A stretch of 64,000 bases of DNA, from contig NZ_LILC01000013.1 in NCBI RefSeq assembly GCF_001274935.1, forward strand, positions 1 through 64,000, in the 5' to 3' direction. Below the pieces are notes generated by a model. The model did not search any database. It saw nothing but the letters and a program-made list of their open reading frames with translations, and was not told where the DNA came from. Both the position numbers and the translations under genes were made by a program. Source of the stretch: Priestia koreensis. GTDB lineage: Bacteria > Bacillota > Bacilli > Bacillales > Bacillaceae_H. This document shows, one piece after another, positions 1 through 7,197 of the stretch (position 1 is the stretch's first letter; every line of letters starts with the position of its first letter).

Positions 1-51
1 AAAAGAAAAGGTCTTACGATCTTGGAAGCCCCCACTTCAAGCAACCCGTAA
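1..51 (+). CDS. tnpB: TnpB (IS200/IS605 OrfB), C-terminal end only
   Basis: The window opens inside a reading frame that translates to KRKGLTILEAPTSSNP and then a TAA stop at 49-51. This resembles the usual tail of IS200/IS605-family OrfB (TnpB) proteins, the RNA-guided nucleases ancestral to Cas12, although all catalytic RuvC residues lie off the left edge. The stop codon sits inside the terminal hairpin of the element, as is typical because the 3' end of tnpB overlaps the right end and the guide RNA. Only 16 residues are visible, so whether the gene is intact cannot be judged. Identification rests on the tail plus the adjacent hairpin. Confidence 0.65.
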   Translation, partial: KRKGLTILEAPTSSNP

Positions 52-76
52 GGGTGCTAAGTGGCGGGTAGTTCAC
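1..76 (+). mobile_element. Right end of an IS200/IS605-family element
   Basis: Positions 30-68 form an imperfect hairpin: CCCACTT (31-37 region) pairs with AAGTGG (59-64), and the inner arm AGCAACCC pairs with GGGTGCT around a small loop. It is followed by GGGTAGTTCAC ending at 76. This subterminal hairpin next to the end of tnpB is the hallmark of IS200/IS605 right ends, which are recognised by the TnpA Y1 transposase as single-stranded DNA. The exact boundary (about 76) is inferred from the usual TTCAC ending. No left end or tnpA is in the window. Confidence 0.65.
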
Positions 77-96
77 TTGTACAAACATATGGATCT
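29..96 (+). ncRNA. 3' part of a TnpB guide RNA (omega/right-end RNA) with flanking guide
   Basis: In IS200/IS605 elements the right-end transcript forms the scaffold of an RNA used by TnpB, and the roughly 16-20 nt just outside the element serve as guide. Here the scaffold would include the 30-68 hairpin and the guide would start at about 77 (TTGTACAAACATATGGATCT). This is inferred from known biology of the family; nothing in the sequence shows the RNA is made. Confidence 0.4.
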
Positions 97-111
97 TCCT
101 TTCTTTGATAT

Positions 112-126
112 TGATCATCATTCTCA
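112..126. promoter_or_regulatory. Fur-like box without an obvious gene
   Basis: TGATCATCATTCTCA matches the 7-1-7 Bacillus Fur consensus TGATAATNATTATCA at 12 of 14 informative positions. It lies downstream of yclQ and 36 bp from the end of the insertion element, so it does not serve the yclNOPQ promoter at 3.8 kb. It may have belonged to a gene running leftwards that the element now separates from it. A palindrome AAGCTAAGCTTAGCTT (137-152) followed by a T-rich stretch lies between it and yclQ. Confidence 0.45.
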
Positions 127-165
127 ATACTAAGCTAAGCTAAGCTTAGCTTTGCCTTTCTTTTT

Positions 166-1110
166 TTATTGAATGCCCTCTTTTATTTCTTTTATCATGC
201 CTTCGACAGATTCTAACCCCCCACCAGATAAGTACCAAAGACCTGGATTTAAATATACGACGTGTTTGTTTTTTATGGCATTGATGTTTTTTACATAGTC
301 ATTTTCGACAATTTGCTTTACAGAGGATGTTTGTCCAATCGCCGCCCCACGGTCAACCACAAGTAGATAGTCAGGATTTTTCTTTACTAAATATTCGTAT
401 GATATGCTTTGTCCATGACTTGCGTTTGGATCAAGTTTCTCATCTGCTGGCTGAATACCAAAGACATCATGAACTAATCCATATTTAGATCCTGGCCCAA
501 AGGCTGTCATTTTACTATCGTTTGCCATCATGACTAATGCATTTTTGTTCAGCTTTTTTGCTTGTTTTTGCAGCTCCTCAATTTGCTGATCAATGCTTGC
601 AAGTGCTTCTTTCGCTTCACGTTCTTTCCCAAAAATTTTCGCTAATTTGTTAGTGTCTGATTTAAATGATTTCATATAATGCTTGTTGTCTGTATCAATG
701 TAAATAGTTGGAGCAATTTTTGAAAACTCATTAAATAATTCTGCCTGACGGTGTTGGATAATAATTAAATCTGGCTTCATTTCGGCTACTTTTTCAAAAT
801 CAGGCTCTTTTAAGCCGCCAAGGTTTTCATATCGCTCATCGTTGTATTGAGATAAGTAGTCAGGAACTGCTTGTTTCGGTAACCCGGCTACTTGAACGCC
901 TAATTTATCAAGCGTGTCCAGCGCTCCCATGCTGAATACAGCTACTTTTTTGGGATTCTTTTTCACGTCAATTCCTTTTTTATTGTACTGATCCGTAATA
1001 GTGATGATCTGTTCTTTCGTTCCTGATGCTTCCTTCGTTTCTCCGTTTCCGCAAGCAGCGACTACCGCCATCGTTAGAACTGTTAACATTGCTACTAACC
1101 ATTTTTTCAT
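166..1110 (-). CDS. yclQ: Petrobactin-type siderophore-binding lipoprotein
   Basis: Substrate-binding lipoprotein of a ferric-siderophore ABC importer, anchored to the outer face of the membrane. The N-terminus is a lipoprotein signal peptide with lipobox VVAAC around residue 20, followed by a periplasmic-binding-protein fold of the FhuD/BtuF class (about residues 50-314). The chosen start is ATG at 1110, with GAGGTGAT six bases upstream; the GTG nine bases further up is part of that ribosome-binding site. It is the last gene of a four-gene operon whose order (two permeases, ATPase, binding protein) is that of B. subtilis yclNOPQ, which imports petrobactin. Siderophore specificity is inferred from that order and similarity. 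Confidence 0.85.
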   Translation of the reverse strand: MKKWLVAMLTVLTMAVVAACGNGETKEASGTKEQIITITDQYNKKGIDVKKNPKKVAVFSMGALDTLDKLGVQVAGLPKQAVPDYLSQYNDERYENLGGLKEPDFEKVAEMKPDLIIIQHRQAELFNEFSKIAPTIYIDTDNKHYMKSFKSDTNKLAKIFGKEREAKEALASIDQQIEELQKQAKKLNKNALVMMANDSKMTAFGPGSKYGLVHDVFGIQPADEKLDPNASHGQSISYEYLVKKNPDYLLVVDRGAAIGQTSSVKQIVENDYVKNINAIKNKHVVYLNPGLWYLSGGGLESVEGMIKEIKEGIQ

Positions 1111-1131
1111 CTGTATCACCTCATTGATTTT

Positions 1132-1890
1132 TTAAGAAAAATATAAACAAATTCGTTTTCCATTTACCATTTCAATTGGAATATGCATGTCGTAAATGTC
1201 CTGTAAAACAGGTGTTTGAATGATGTCCTCTGTTTTTCCTTTTTGAACAATCTGTCCACCTTTTAAAGCCACTATATAATCCGAATAGGCAGAGGCAAAG
1301 TTAATATCATGAATGACAATGACGATTGTTTTTCCAAGCTCCTCTACGAGCTGACGAAGCAGCTTCATAATTTCTACGGAATGCTTCATATCTAGATTAT
1401 TAAGGGGTTCATCTAAAAAAATATAATCCGTATCTTGTGCGATGACCATGGCAATAAATGCGCGCTGACATTGCCCACCGCTCAGCTCATCTAAATATTT
1501 ATCTTGAATATCTTCAAGCTTCATGTAAGACAGCGCTTTATCTACAAATTCCTTGTCTTCCTTTGTTAAACGCCCTTTCGAATAAGGAAAGCGTCCAAAG
1601 TTCGCCAGCTCACGGATCGTTAAACGAATGCTCAGCTGATTCGACTGCTTTAAAATACTTATTTTTTTAGCAAGTTCATTACTCTCAAATGCCGCCATGT
1701 CCTTGCCCTCAATCTCGATAGAGCCAGAATCAGGGGAGACAAGGCGACTCATAATGGAGAGAAGCGTGCTTTTTCCTGCTCCGTTTGCGCCAATAAATGA
1801 CGTAATAGTCCTTTTTGGAATGGAAACGGACGTTTCAGCAAGCACGACCTTTTCTCCGTATGCTTTACAAACACCTTTTACTTCTACCAT
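1132..1890 (-). CDS. yclP: Siderophore ABC transporter ATPase
   Basis: Cytoplasmic ATPase that powers ferric-siderophore import. All ABC motifs are present: Walker A GANGAGKST near residue 34, signature LSGGQ near 136, Walker B YIFLDEP near 156 and the switch histidine in VIHD near 190. The length (252 aa) is normal for the FecE/FhuC class. The start overlaps the end of the upstream permease gene by seven bases and has GGAGAA upstream, indicating translational coupling. It is followed after 21 bases by the binding-protein gene. Confidence 0.9.
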   Translation of the reverse strand: MVEVKGVCKAYGEKVVLAETSVSIPKRTITSFIGANGAGKSTLLSIMSRLVSPDSGSIEIEGKDMAAFESNELAKKISILKQSNQLSIRLTIRELANFGRFPYSKGRLTKEDKEFVDKALSYMKLEDIQDKYLDELSGGQCQRAFIAMVIAQDTDYIFLDEPLNNLDMKHSVEIMKLLRQLVEELGKTIVIVIHDINFASAYSDYIVALKGGQIVQKGKTEDIIQTPVLQDIYDMHIPIEMVNGKRICLYFS

Positions 1891-2834
1891 GATTTATTCT
1901 CCTTTAACAGCAAGTAAATAAAATATACACCCCCAACAAAATCAATAATGACGCTTAATGTCGTATTGAAGGTAAATATTTTTTCAACGATAAACTCTCC
2001 TCCAACGAGTGCGGTGATACTTAGCAGAAATGATCCAAGCAATAGGTACGTGTGGCGATAAGTTTTAAATAATTCACGCGCAAGATTCACAGCGAGTAGA
2101 CCTAGAAATGTGATTGGTCCTACTAGCGCTGTGGCAACTGAAATAAGAATCGCAATGACAATCAGCATTTTTCGAACAAGCTTGTCGTAATCAATGCCAA
2201 GATTTATCGCCTGTTCCTTACCGAGTGACAGCACATCAAAAATGGAGGTGAACCGCCAAACGTAAACACCTAATCCAATAAAGATAACGGCTGCTATATA
2301 TAGCAAATCCGTATTTACATTGTTGAAGCTTGCAAATGATTTATCTTGGACAATTTGAAATTCATTGGGATCAATGAGCATTTCAATAAACGATGACATA
2401 CTCTTGAATAGCGTTCCGAAAATAATTCCGACAAGCAAGATAAAAAAGACATTTTTACTCGCCCGCTTAAACATAAAATGATAAAGAATGATTGAAAAGC
2501 CAATCATTAAAAGAACGCATAGAACAAAATTAACAGGTTTACTGGTTATCAATAGATTTGTTGAACCAAATAGATAAATAATAACCGTTTGTAAAAATAA
2601 GTAGAGTGAATCAAGTCCAAGAATACTCGGCGTAAGAATTCGGTTATTTGTAATCGTTTGAAAAATAACGGTGGAAAACGCAATGGCTCCTCCTGTCAAT
2701 ACCATGGCTGACACCTTCTCTATGCGCCTTGGCAGCGTATAAGGCCAGTATCCCAAGTCGTAGCTAAGGAAAAGAGCGATAAAAACGATTGCCACCATGC
2801 TGATCGCAATCATTTTTCGATTGTTGTTATGCAT
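1884..2834 (-). CDS. yclO: Siderophore ABC transporter permease 2
   Basis: Integral membrane permease of the FecCD family, 316 aa with about eight to nine hydrophobic segments spread over its length. The segment LGKEQAINLGIDY near residue 205 is the cytoplasmic EAA-like loop that contacts the ATPase. GGAGAGG precedes the ATG, and the gene overlaps the upstream permease gene by eight bases. The two permeases form the transmembrane heterodimer through which the ferric siderophore passes. Confidence 0.88.
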   Translation of the reverse strand: MHNNNRKMIAISMVAIVFIALFLSYDLGYWPYTLPRRIEKVSAMVLTGGAIAFSTVIFQTITNNRILTPSILGLDSLYLFLQTVIIYLFGSTNLLITSKPVNFVLCVLLMIGFSIILYHFMFKRASKNVFFILLVGIIFGTLFKSMSSFIEMLIDPNEFQIVQDKSFASFNNVNTDLLYIAAVIFIGLGVYVWRFTSIFDVLSLGKEQAINLGIDYDKLVRKMLIVIAILISVATALVGPITFLGLLAVNLARELFKTYRHTYLLLGSFLLSITALVGGEFIVEKIFTFNTTLSVIIDFVGGVYFIYLLLKENKSW

Positions 2835-3777
2835 ATCGACCTCTCCTTACGAGCATAAACAGAAAGATTGCACTTCCAATTACACCGACCATTAATCCAA
2901 TAGATATTTCATACGGAAAAATGATGACTCTCCCCAGCATGTCACAGGCAAGTACAAACAATGCTCCGAGTATTGCGGTATGTGGAAGGCTACTTCGCAA
3001 ATTGTCTCCTTTATACATCGAAACGATATTAGGGATGATGAGTCCTAGAAAAGGAAGCATTCCTACGGTTAAAATGGTCACGGATGTGATGAATGACACG
3101 ATGACTAATCCGATGTTTACAACCCTCTTGTAGTTAAGTCCGAGATTAATAGAAAAGCTCTCTCCCATTCCTGCTACAGTAAACTTATCAGCAAATAGAT
3201 ATGCAATTATTAACAGAGGTATACTCAGGTATAGCAGTTCATATCGCCCTTTAACGACAAGAGAAAAATCACCTTGAAGCCATGAGGAAAGACTTTGAAT
3301 AAAATCATATTTGTAGGCAATGAATGTTGCGATGGAACTAACGATGCTCCCGAGCATTAACCCGACGAGCGGTATGTAAATCGTGTCATTGAACTTTATT
3401 CTGCTAAGAATTTTCATAAACAAGAAGTTTCCTGCTAGAGAGAAAATAAATGCAATCGTCATCTTCATCAGAGGACTTGCGGAAGTAAAAAGCAAAAGAG
3501 AAATGAGAACACCTAACCTTGCCCAATCCATTGTTCCTGCCGTAGTAGGAGAAACAAATCTATTTCGTGTTATTTGTTGCATAATTAAACCACAAATGCT
3601 AAGGCTCATTCCTGCTAGTAAAATACTAGCTAGTCTCGGTATGCGGCTGAATATGAGCGTCCTCTCTTCTTCACCACTAAGGTGTAAGAGGTCCATTATG
3701 GACAGGTTCTGAACGCCAATAAATAACGAAGCAACAGCAAATAGAACGAGCAAACCGAGTAAATAGCGCAGTTTCAA
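2827..3777 (-). CDS. yclN: Siderophore ABC transporter permease 1
   Basis: First gene of the operon; a FecCD-type permease of 316 aa with multiple membrane segments and the conserved early motif RIPRLASILLAGMSLSICG (residues 45-63), typical of this family. The start is TTG at 3777, supported by AGGAGGG (3790-3796) upstream. A consensus Fur box lies just upstream in the promoter, so iron should repress the whole operon. Assigned to YclN by order and family. Confidence 0.88.
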   Translation of the reverse strand: MKLRYLLGLLVLFAVASLFIGVQNLSIMDLLHLSGEEERTLIFSRIPRLASILLAGMSLSICGLIMQQITRNRFVSPTTAGTMDWARLGVLISLLLFTSASPLMKMTIAFIFSLAGNFLFMKILSRIKFNDTIYIPLVGLMLGSIVSSIATFIAYKYDFIQSLSSWLQGDFSLVVKGRYELLYLSIPLLIIAYLFADKFTVAGMGESFSINLGLNYKRVVNIGLVIVSFITSVTILTVGMLPFLGLIIPNIVSMYKGDNLRSSLPHTAILGALFVLACDMLGRVIIFPYEISIGLMVGVIGSAIFLFMLVRRGRYA

Positions 3778-3807
3778 GCTGTTTTTGCCCTCCTTTCTCG
3801 TTAGTAA

Positions 3808-3862
3808 TGATAATCATTATCAATTGATATTTTCATCCTATCATGTTTTAATAGAAATGCAA
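3808..3862 (-). promoter_or_regulatory. Fur-controlled promoter of yclNOPQ
   Basis: TGATAATCATTATCA at 3808-3822 is a perfect match to the Bacillus Fur 7-1-7 consensus. Upstream on the minus strand are a candidate -35 TTGCAT (3857-3862) and -10 TAGGAT about 16 bases away. The box covers the expected transcription start region, so iron-loaded Fur should block transcription. Confidence 0.85.
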
Positions 3863-3940
3863 AGAGTTTTATAGATATTTTAAAAAATGGCGAAACTTTT
3901 CCCCTTTTTTCCCCGTCTAATGTCATAGGGAGTGAAAAAA

Positions 3941-4288
3941 ATGAAGAAACTAGTGGCAATGATTGTCGTTGCGGGAGGTCTTTTTACATACATTTCAGGG
4001 TACGCACACCCACTATTTGCACAGCTAGAAGAACAAGACTCCCTTCCTTCTCAGCCGGTCAATCAACAGCAAGCACCCATTGAATATGATGCCGGAAAGG
4101 TCATTCGACAGATACAGTGGCAAGATCTGCAAAAAAATAGTCCACGTCCATGGGAAAATAGATGGACGATGAATTATTATTCATGGGTAAATACGGGTAC
4201 ACAAGTGGCAGAGCGTGACATGTTCAGCGGACAAAGCGTGTTAGACGCGACGGATTCGATGGTCGAGGAAGCGGATAAGCATAGTTAA
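3941..4288 (+). CDS. Small exported protein of unknown function
   Basis: A 115-residue protein with an N-terminal signal-peptide-like segment (MKK then a hydrophobic stretch to about residue 20, followed by YAHPLFAQ), so it is probably secreted or membrane attached. The mature part is polar, with a glutamine/proline-rich stretch near residues 40-50 and a WENRWTMNYYSW aromatic patch near 80. I do not recognise the family. The start is taken at ATG 3941 because AGGGAGTGA sits six bases upstream; a GTG nine bases earlier lies within that site. A strong terminator follows directly. Confidence 0.6.
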   Translation: MKKLVAMIVVAGGLFTYISGYAHPLFAQLEEQDSLPSQPVNQQQAPIEYDAGKVIRQIQWQDLQKNSPRPWENRWTMNYYSWVNTGTQVAERDMFSGQSVLDATDSMVEEADKHS

Positions 4289-4301
4289 ACACACGATAAA
4301 A

Positions 4302-4325
4302 AGAGCACTTTAGGTGCTCTTTTTG
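4302..4325 (+). terminator. Intrinsic terminator
   Basis: AGAGCAC and GTGCTCT form a stem around a TTTAG loop and are followed by a T-tract. It ends the small exported-protein gene. Confidence 0.85.
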
Positions 4326-4365
4326 TTTATGGTTTCTCATACACTACGAAAAAGGATCTGGTAGA

Positions 4366-4581
4366 ATGACAGATAAAGTACGCCGGGTTATTTGGATCAT
4401 TCCAAATGTATTTTGCTACCTCATGGTCATTGGTCTAATTGTTTTTATTACCGCCAACGCTGAGGGATTATATTCAGAGAATCGATTAGAGATTTGGGTT
4501 TTCTTTTCTATGCTCCTTTTGGCCGTTTCCATTTTCGGCAGCTACCGAATCTGGAAATGGATGAGAGATGGAAAATTATAA
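4366..4581 (+). CDS. Small membrane protein, two predicted helices
   Basis: A 71-residue protein with two hydrophobic segments (about residues 9-29 and 43-61), each long enough to cross the membrane, with a basic C-terminal tail KWMRDGKL. No family is recognised. The ribosome-binding site is weak (AAGGAT about nine bases from ATG). An interrupted inverted repeat GACATCA (4589-4595)/TGATGTC (4622-4628) lies downstream but lacks a clear T-tract. Confidence 0.5.
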   Translation: MTDKVRRVIWIIPNVFCYLMVIGLIVFITANAEGLYSENRLEIWVFFSMLLLAVSIFGSYRIWKWMRDGKL

Positions 4582-4672
4582 GCTCCATGACATCATAAAA
4601 CATGCAAAGATTATTCTTGCGTGATGTCTCATTTAAAATATGTATCCAACCATGAACAGCAGCTTCCACTCA

Positions 4673-5215
4673 TCATTTGGACCCGGCACTATGTAAAAAC
4701 TCACTTTTCAGTATGCTCATTCGTAGACGATCAACGTACATCCCTTCACGGAGGCGATCCTGTCGTAAAATCCCTTCTTCAACATAGCCAATACGCTTAT
4801 AGGATTTAATGGCTTTTTCGTTGTCCACTTCTACTCGTAGCCAAATTTTATTTAAGTTAAGCTCACGAAATCCAAATGACAGCATTTTGTTCATAGCGGC
4901 TATTCCGTACCCCTTTCTCCAGTAGCGTTTGTCCCCAATCGCGATGCCCAATTCAGCATGATGATTTAAGGGGTCCATATTTTTAAAATCCACCCAGCCA
5001 ATATGTACACCTTCTTCAGTGACGATTGCTTTTTGCTCGTAGCCGTTTGTTTTATCAATACACATCTGAATCCATGAAGCCGTTTCTTCTTTTGTAAACG
5101 GAGGGTATTTTTCCGGCATATTTAAATGCTTCGTTACCTCCTTGTCTAGGCACCACGTATAGCGGTCCTCGGCATCCTTTAGTTGAAGCTCCCGTAGGTT
5201 GACCGTTGGTATCAT
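4673..5215 (-). CDS. GNAT N-acetyltransferase, RimJ/RimL type
   Basis: Predicted acetyl-CoA-dependent N-acetyltransferase, 180 aa. The coenzyme-binding loop is visible as YWRKGYGIAAMNKML around residues 96-110, followed by the NKIWLRVEVDNEKAIKSYKR segment around 119-138 typical of RimJ/RimL relatives that acetylate protein N-termini or small amines. AAAGGGGTGG lies upstream of the ATG. The acceptor substrate cannot be told from sequence. It stands alone, convergent with the small membrane protein gene on its left. Confidence 0.8.
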   Translation of the reverse strand: MIPTVNLRELQLKDAEDRYTWCLDKEVTKHLNMPEKYPPFTKEETASWIQMCIDKTNGYEQKAIVTEEGVHIGWVDFKNMDPLNHHAELGIAIGDKRYWRKGYGIAAMNKMLSFGFRELNLNKIWLRVEVDNEKAIKSYKRIGYVEEGILRQDRLREGMYVDRLRMSILKSEFLHSAGSK

Positions 5216-5451
5216 AATAAAACCACCCCTTTTTCCATATTATTGAATAGATCTAGTATACTAAATTTAAAAGGTTTTTTGGAAAAGAAGTTGTAGTTGG
5301 CAATGAGGGTGGTCATGGGCGAGGATGCTTTTTCGGATGTGCTGTTGCTCATGTTGGTTCTTGTAGATGTGCTTTTGTAGTGTTGTATGTGGTACTGCCT
5401 GTTCGTGTGCGCACGTGGAAAAGAAAATAGCTTCATAGATATCTTAGATGT
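5216..5451. other. Gene-free stretch with G/T-skewed sequence
   Basis: No convincing gene. The plus strand from about 5290 to 5420 is strikingly G/T rich, with repeated TGTTG/GTGTT-like words. A 74-codon minus-strand frame covering it has no ribosome-binding site and an odd composition, so I treat it as non-coding or highly decayed. Confidence 0.4.
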
Positions 5452-5491
5452 ACTAAAAAAACGAAAGCTGGTAATTTATCAGCTTTCGTTT
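5452..5491 (-). terminator. Intrinsic terminator after the nucleotidyltransferase unit
   Basis: AAACGAAAGCTG (5459-5470) pairs perfectly with CAGCTTTCGTTT (5480-5491). Read on the minus strand, the hairpin is followed by a seven-T run. Confidence 0.85.
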
Positions 5492-5561
5492 AACCAATCC
5501 TCTCTACTGCTTCAACAAGCATATCCCCAACAAAATCTCGATCAATGAATACCGCCTTCAC
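5490..5561 (-). pseudogene. Remnant of a HAD-superfamily phosphatase
   Basis: A 23-codon GTG-initiated frame directly behind the nucleotidyltransferase stop reads VKAVFIDRDFVGDM then LVEAVERIG and a stop. The beginning matches the catalytic motif I of HAD phosphatases (hhFhDRD with two aspartates), but it breaks off at once and the rest of the domain is missing. It looks like an internal-deletion remnant in which the start and a later piece were joined. It sits between the upstream gene and that gene's terminator, so it was probably the second gene of the operon. Confidence 0.5.
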
Positions 5562-5562
5562 A

Positions 5563-6285
5563 TTATGCGCCCTGTTCTTTTCCTAGCGAGAATCCTTCGA
5601 AAAGACGCCCCCCAAAAGGAGCGAGTACTTCATCCACTATTTGAACGATGCGCTCTTTGTAACCAAGCTTATAAAACGTATGAAATGCGTCAATAAATCG
5701 CTCCGCAAATTCTTCATCGTATCGGCAAAGCTCTCGAACAATCCACTTCGAGTCACCGACCCAATGGCGATTCGTCCTAAGGATAAATTCGTGGGTAAGA
5801 TTTGCAAGCGTGTTGGCGACAAATAGCTCTTCTGCTTTATTTGTGCAACCAATTAAATCATCAAGCGCGTCGGTTAGAAAATATCGCTTTAATTGAATCG
5901 TCTCGTCTGTCCATGCCTCAGGACCTTGATCAAGAAGCCTTTGCGCTTCTCGTTTAATGTCTTCTACTTTCCCGTGATCCACGAGGACAAATCCCTCCGC
6001 TACCATGCGTGGCAATGAAGGCCTCGCTCGTTTACAATCTTGCTCAAAAAAGGCCTGGTAGGAAGTAAAATTGTGCGCAAATACTTCAATGCACCAGCCA
6101 AGCTCAATGACCGATTCCCGGTAGGAAGCCGGTAAATTCTCATCGAAGACGACGATATCTAAATCCGATGTCTCGGTTGCCTCTCCTCGAACAACACTCC
6201 CTGCCAAAACGGCCCCGCCACATAGCGGGAAGTGTCTCATAACAAATTGTTTTGCTGCATCCATAGGCTCTAAGCGCTGAATCAT
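5563..6285 (-). CDS. MNT-type nucleotidyltransferase
   Basis: Predicted nucleotidyltransferase of the DNA polymerase-beta superfamily, 240 aa. The catalytic signature is complete: G29-S30 followed by D41-x-D43 in the stretch GSVVRGEATETSDLDIVVF, where the two aspartates bind metal. The C-terminal two thirds are helical and resemble the substrate-binding part of aminoglycoside-adenylyltransferase-like or MNT proteins. AGGAGGG precedes the ATG. The substrate (small molecule, tRNA or protein) is unknown. A HAD-phosphatase remnant and a terminator follow. Confidence 0.75.
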   Translation of the reverse strand: MIQRLEPMDAAKQFVMRHFPLCGGAVLAGSVVRGEATETSDLDIVVFDENLPASYRESVIELGWCIEVFAHNFTSYQAFFEQDCKRARPSLPRMVAEGFVLVDHGKVEDIKREAQRLLDQGPEAWTDETIQLKRYFLTDALDDLIGCTNKAEELFVANTLANLTHEFILRTNRHWVGDSKWIVRELCRYDEEFAERFIDAFHTFYKLGYKERIVQIVDEVLAPFGGRLFEGFSLGKEQGA

Positions 6286-6371
6286 GAAGCAACCCTCCTT
6301 TTCTATGCCTCTATTATAAATTATTCCGAATATTTGTGATAATATAATGTTACTAGAAAGGGTGAAATAAT

Positions 6372-6485
6372 ATGTTTGGGGTACTTGCTCGGTTTAATAC
6401 TCGTACTGAACAGCACATTAAACAAATATGGAATGCTTTAGAAAAGGAACAACTCTCCTTTTATGCCCGGGAGGTACAGGATTGA
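6372..6485 (+). pseudogene. 5' fragment of a 2'-5' RNA ligase-family gene
   Basis: ATG at 6372, preceded by AAAGGGTGA, opens a 37-codon frame beginning MFGVLARFNTRTEQHIKQIW and ending SFYAREVQD before TGA. This matches the N-terminus of bacterial 2'-5' RNA ligase/cyclic phosphodiesterase proteins up to the point where the first HxT motif should follow. Neither HxT motif is present. A second frame (IELLEIDIKTHSFKERM, to about 6546) may be further remnant sequence. A TATAAT-like -10 lies upstream at about 6343, so the fragment may still be transcribed. Confidence 0.65.
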
Positions 6486-6540
6486 ATTACTTGAGATAGA
6501 TATAAAAACCCATTCTTTTAAGGAACGGATGCAATTGTCA

Positions 6541-7065
6541 TTAAATTAAGGTCGAATTTTGAGACAGTATTTTTCTAATCACTCTTATTTGACCTCTGTG
6601 GTTAATTTCATCTTCGAATACGTGAAACCAGATGAAATAGTTATTAGACGGATTGTTATCCCACAGTCTATTTTCATACAACCAATCATCATCTAGAGTA
6701 GCAAATTCTTTTAACGTTCTACTTCTCACTTCTTCTAGTTTGGAGATATAAAACTCTAAGGAATGACCTTTGATATGTGTTCTGCCCATATCACCAAGAC
6801 TGTATGGTGCACCCCATTCCTTCATTTCTTGTTCATTGGGTTTTCTACCGTCAAAAATCTCTATTTGAAACCCTTTTTCAACAGCAGCCATATGTAATAA
6901 AAGAGACCCGATACTATTACTTTCCTCGCTCATTAAATAGTCTAATTCGGAAGTAGTCAAACCATGTACGGCTTCTAAAGTTGTTTTTCTAGCATAGTTC
7001 ATTTGTGAGACAAGGTGACCAATTTGGGCGCTAACCCCCCTTAATTTTTCTATCTTAAATTCCAT
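6541..7065 (-). CDS. DinB-family metal-dependent protein
   Basis: A 174-aa DinB/YfiT-fold protein, a four-helix bundle that usually binds a metal through three histidines. Candidate ligands are the histidine in LLLHMAAVEKG (about residue 58) and the two in WFHVFEDEINHRGQI (about residues 148 and 156), spaced as in the family. Some members are bacillithiol-dependent transferases, but the activity cannot be assigned here. GAGGTG lies eight bases before the ATG. It appears to be a single-gene unit. Confidence 0.75.
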   Translation of the reverse strand: MEFKIEKLRGVSAQIGHLVSQMNYARKTTLEAVHGLTTSELDYLMSEESNSIGSLLLHMAAVEKGFQIEIFDGRKPNEQEMKEWGAPYSLGDMGRTHIKGHSLEFYISKLEEVRSRTLKEFATLDDDWLYENRLWDNNPSNNYFIWFHVFEDEINHRGQIRVIRKILSQNSTLI

Positions 7066-7197
7066 GAAACATGCACCTCGTTTACTCGATTAGAAATCTT
7101 GATACCCTGCTCTTTAACTTGATATCTCCTTCACAATAGTACCATAAAAAGTAAATATATCCTCTTATTATCGTAGTAACAACCTGCACGCAAAAGA

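Noticed and set aside
137..165. Terminator for yclQ in the palindrome AAGCTAAGCTTAGCTT
   Set aside because: The T-rich stretch follows it only on the plus strand and the stem is just six pairs, so it does not fit a yclQ terminator.
5212..5436. 74-codon minus-strand frame upstream of the acetyltransferase
   Set aside because: No ribosome-binding site, composition dominated by the G/T-skewed stretch, no recognisable protein features.
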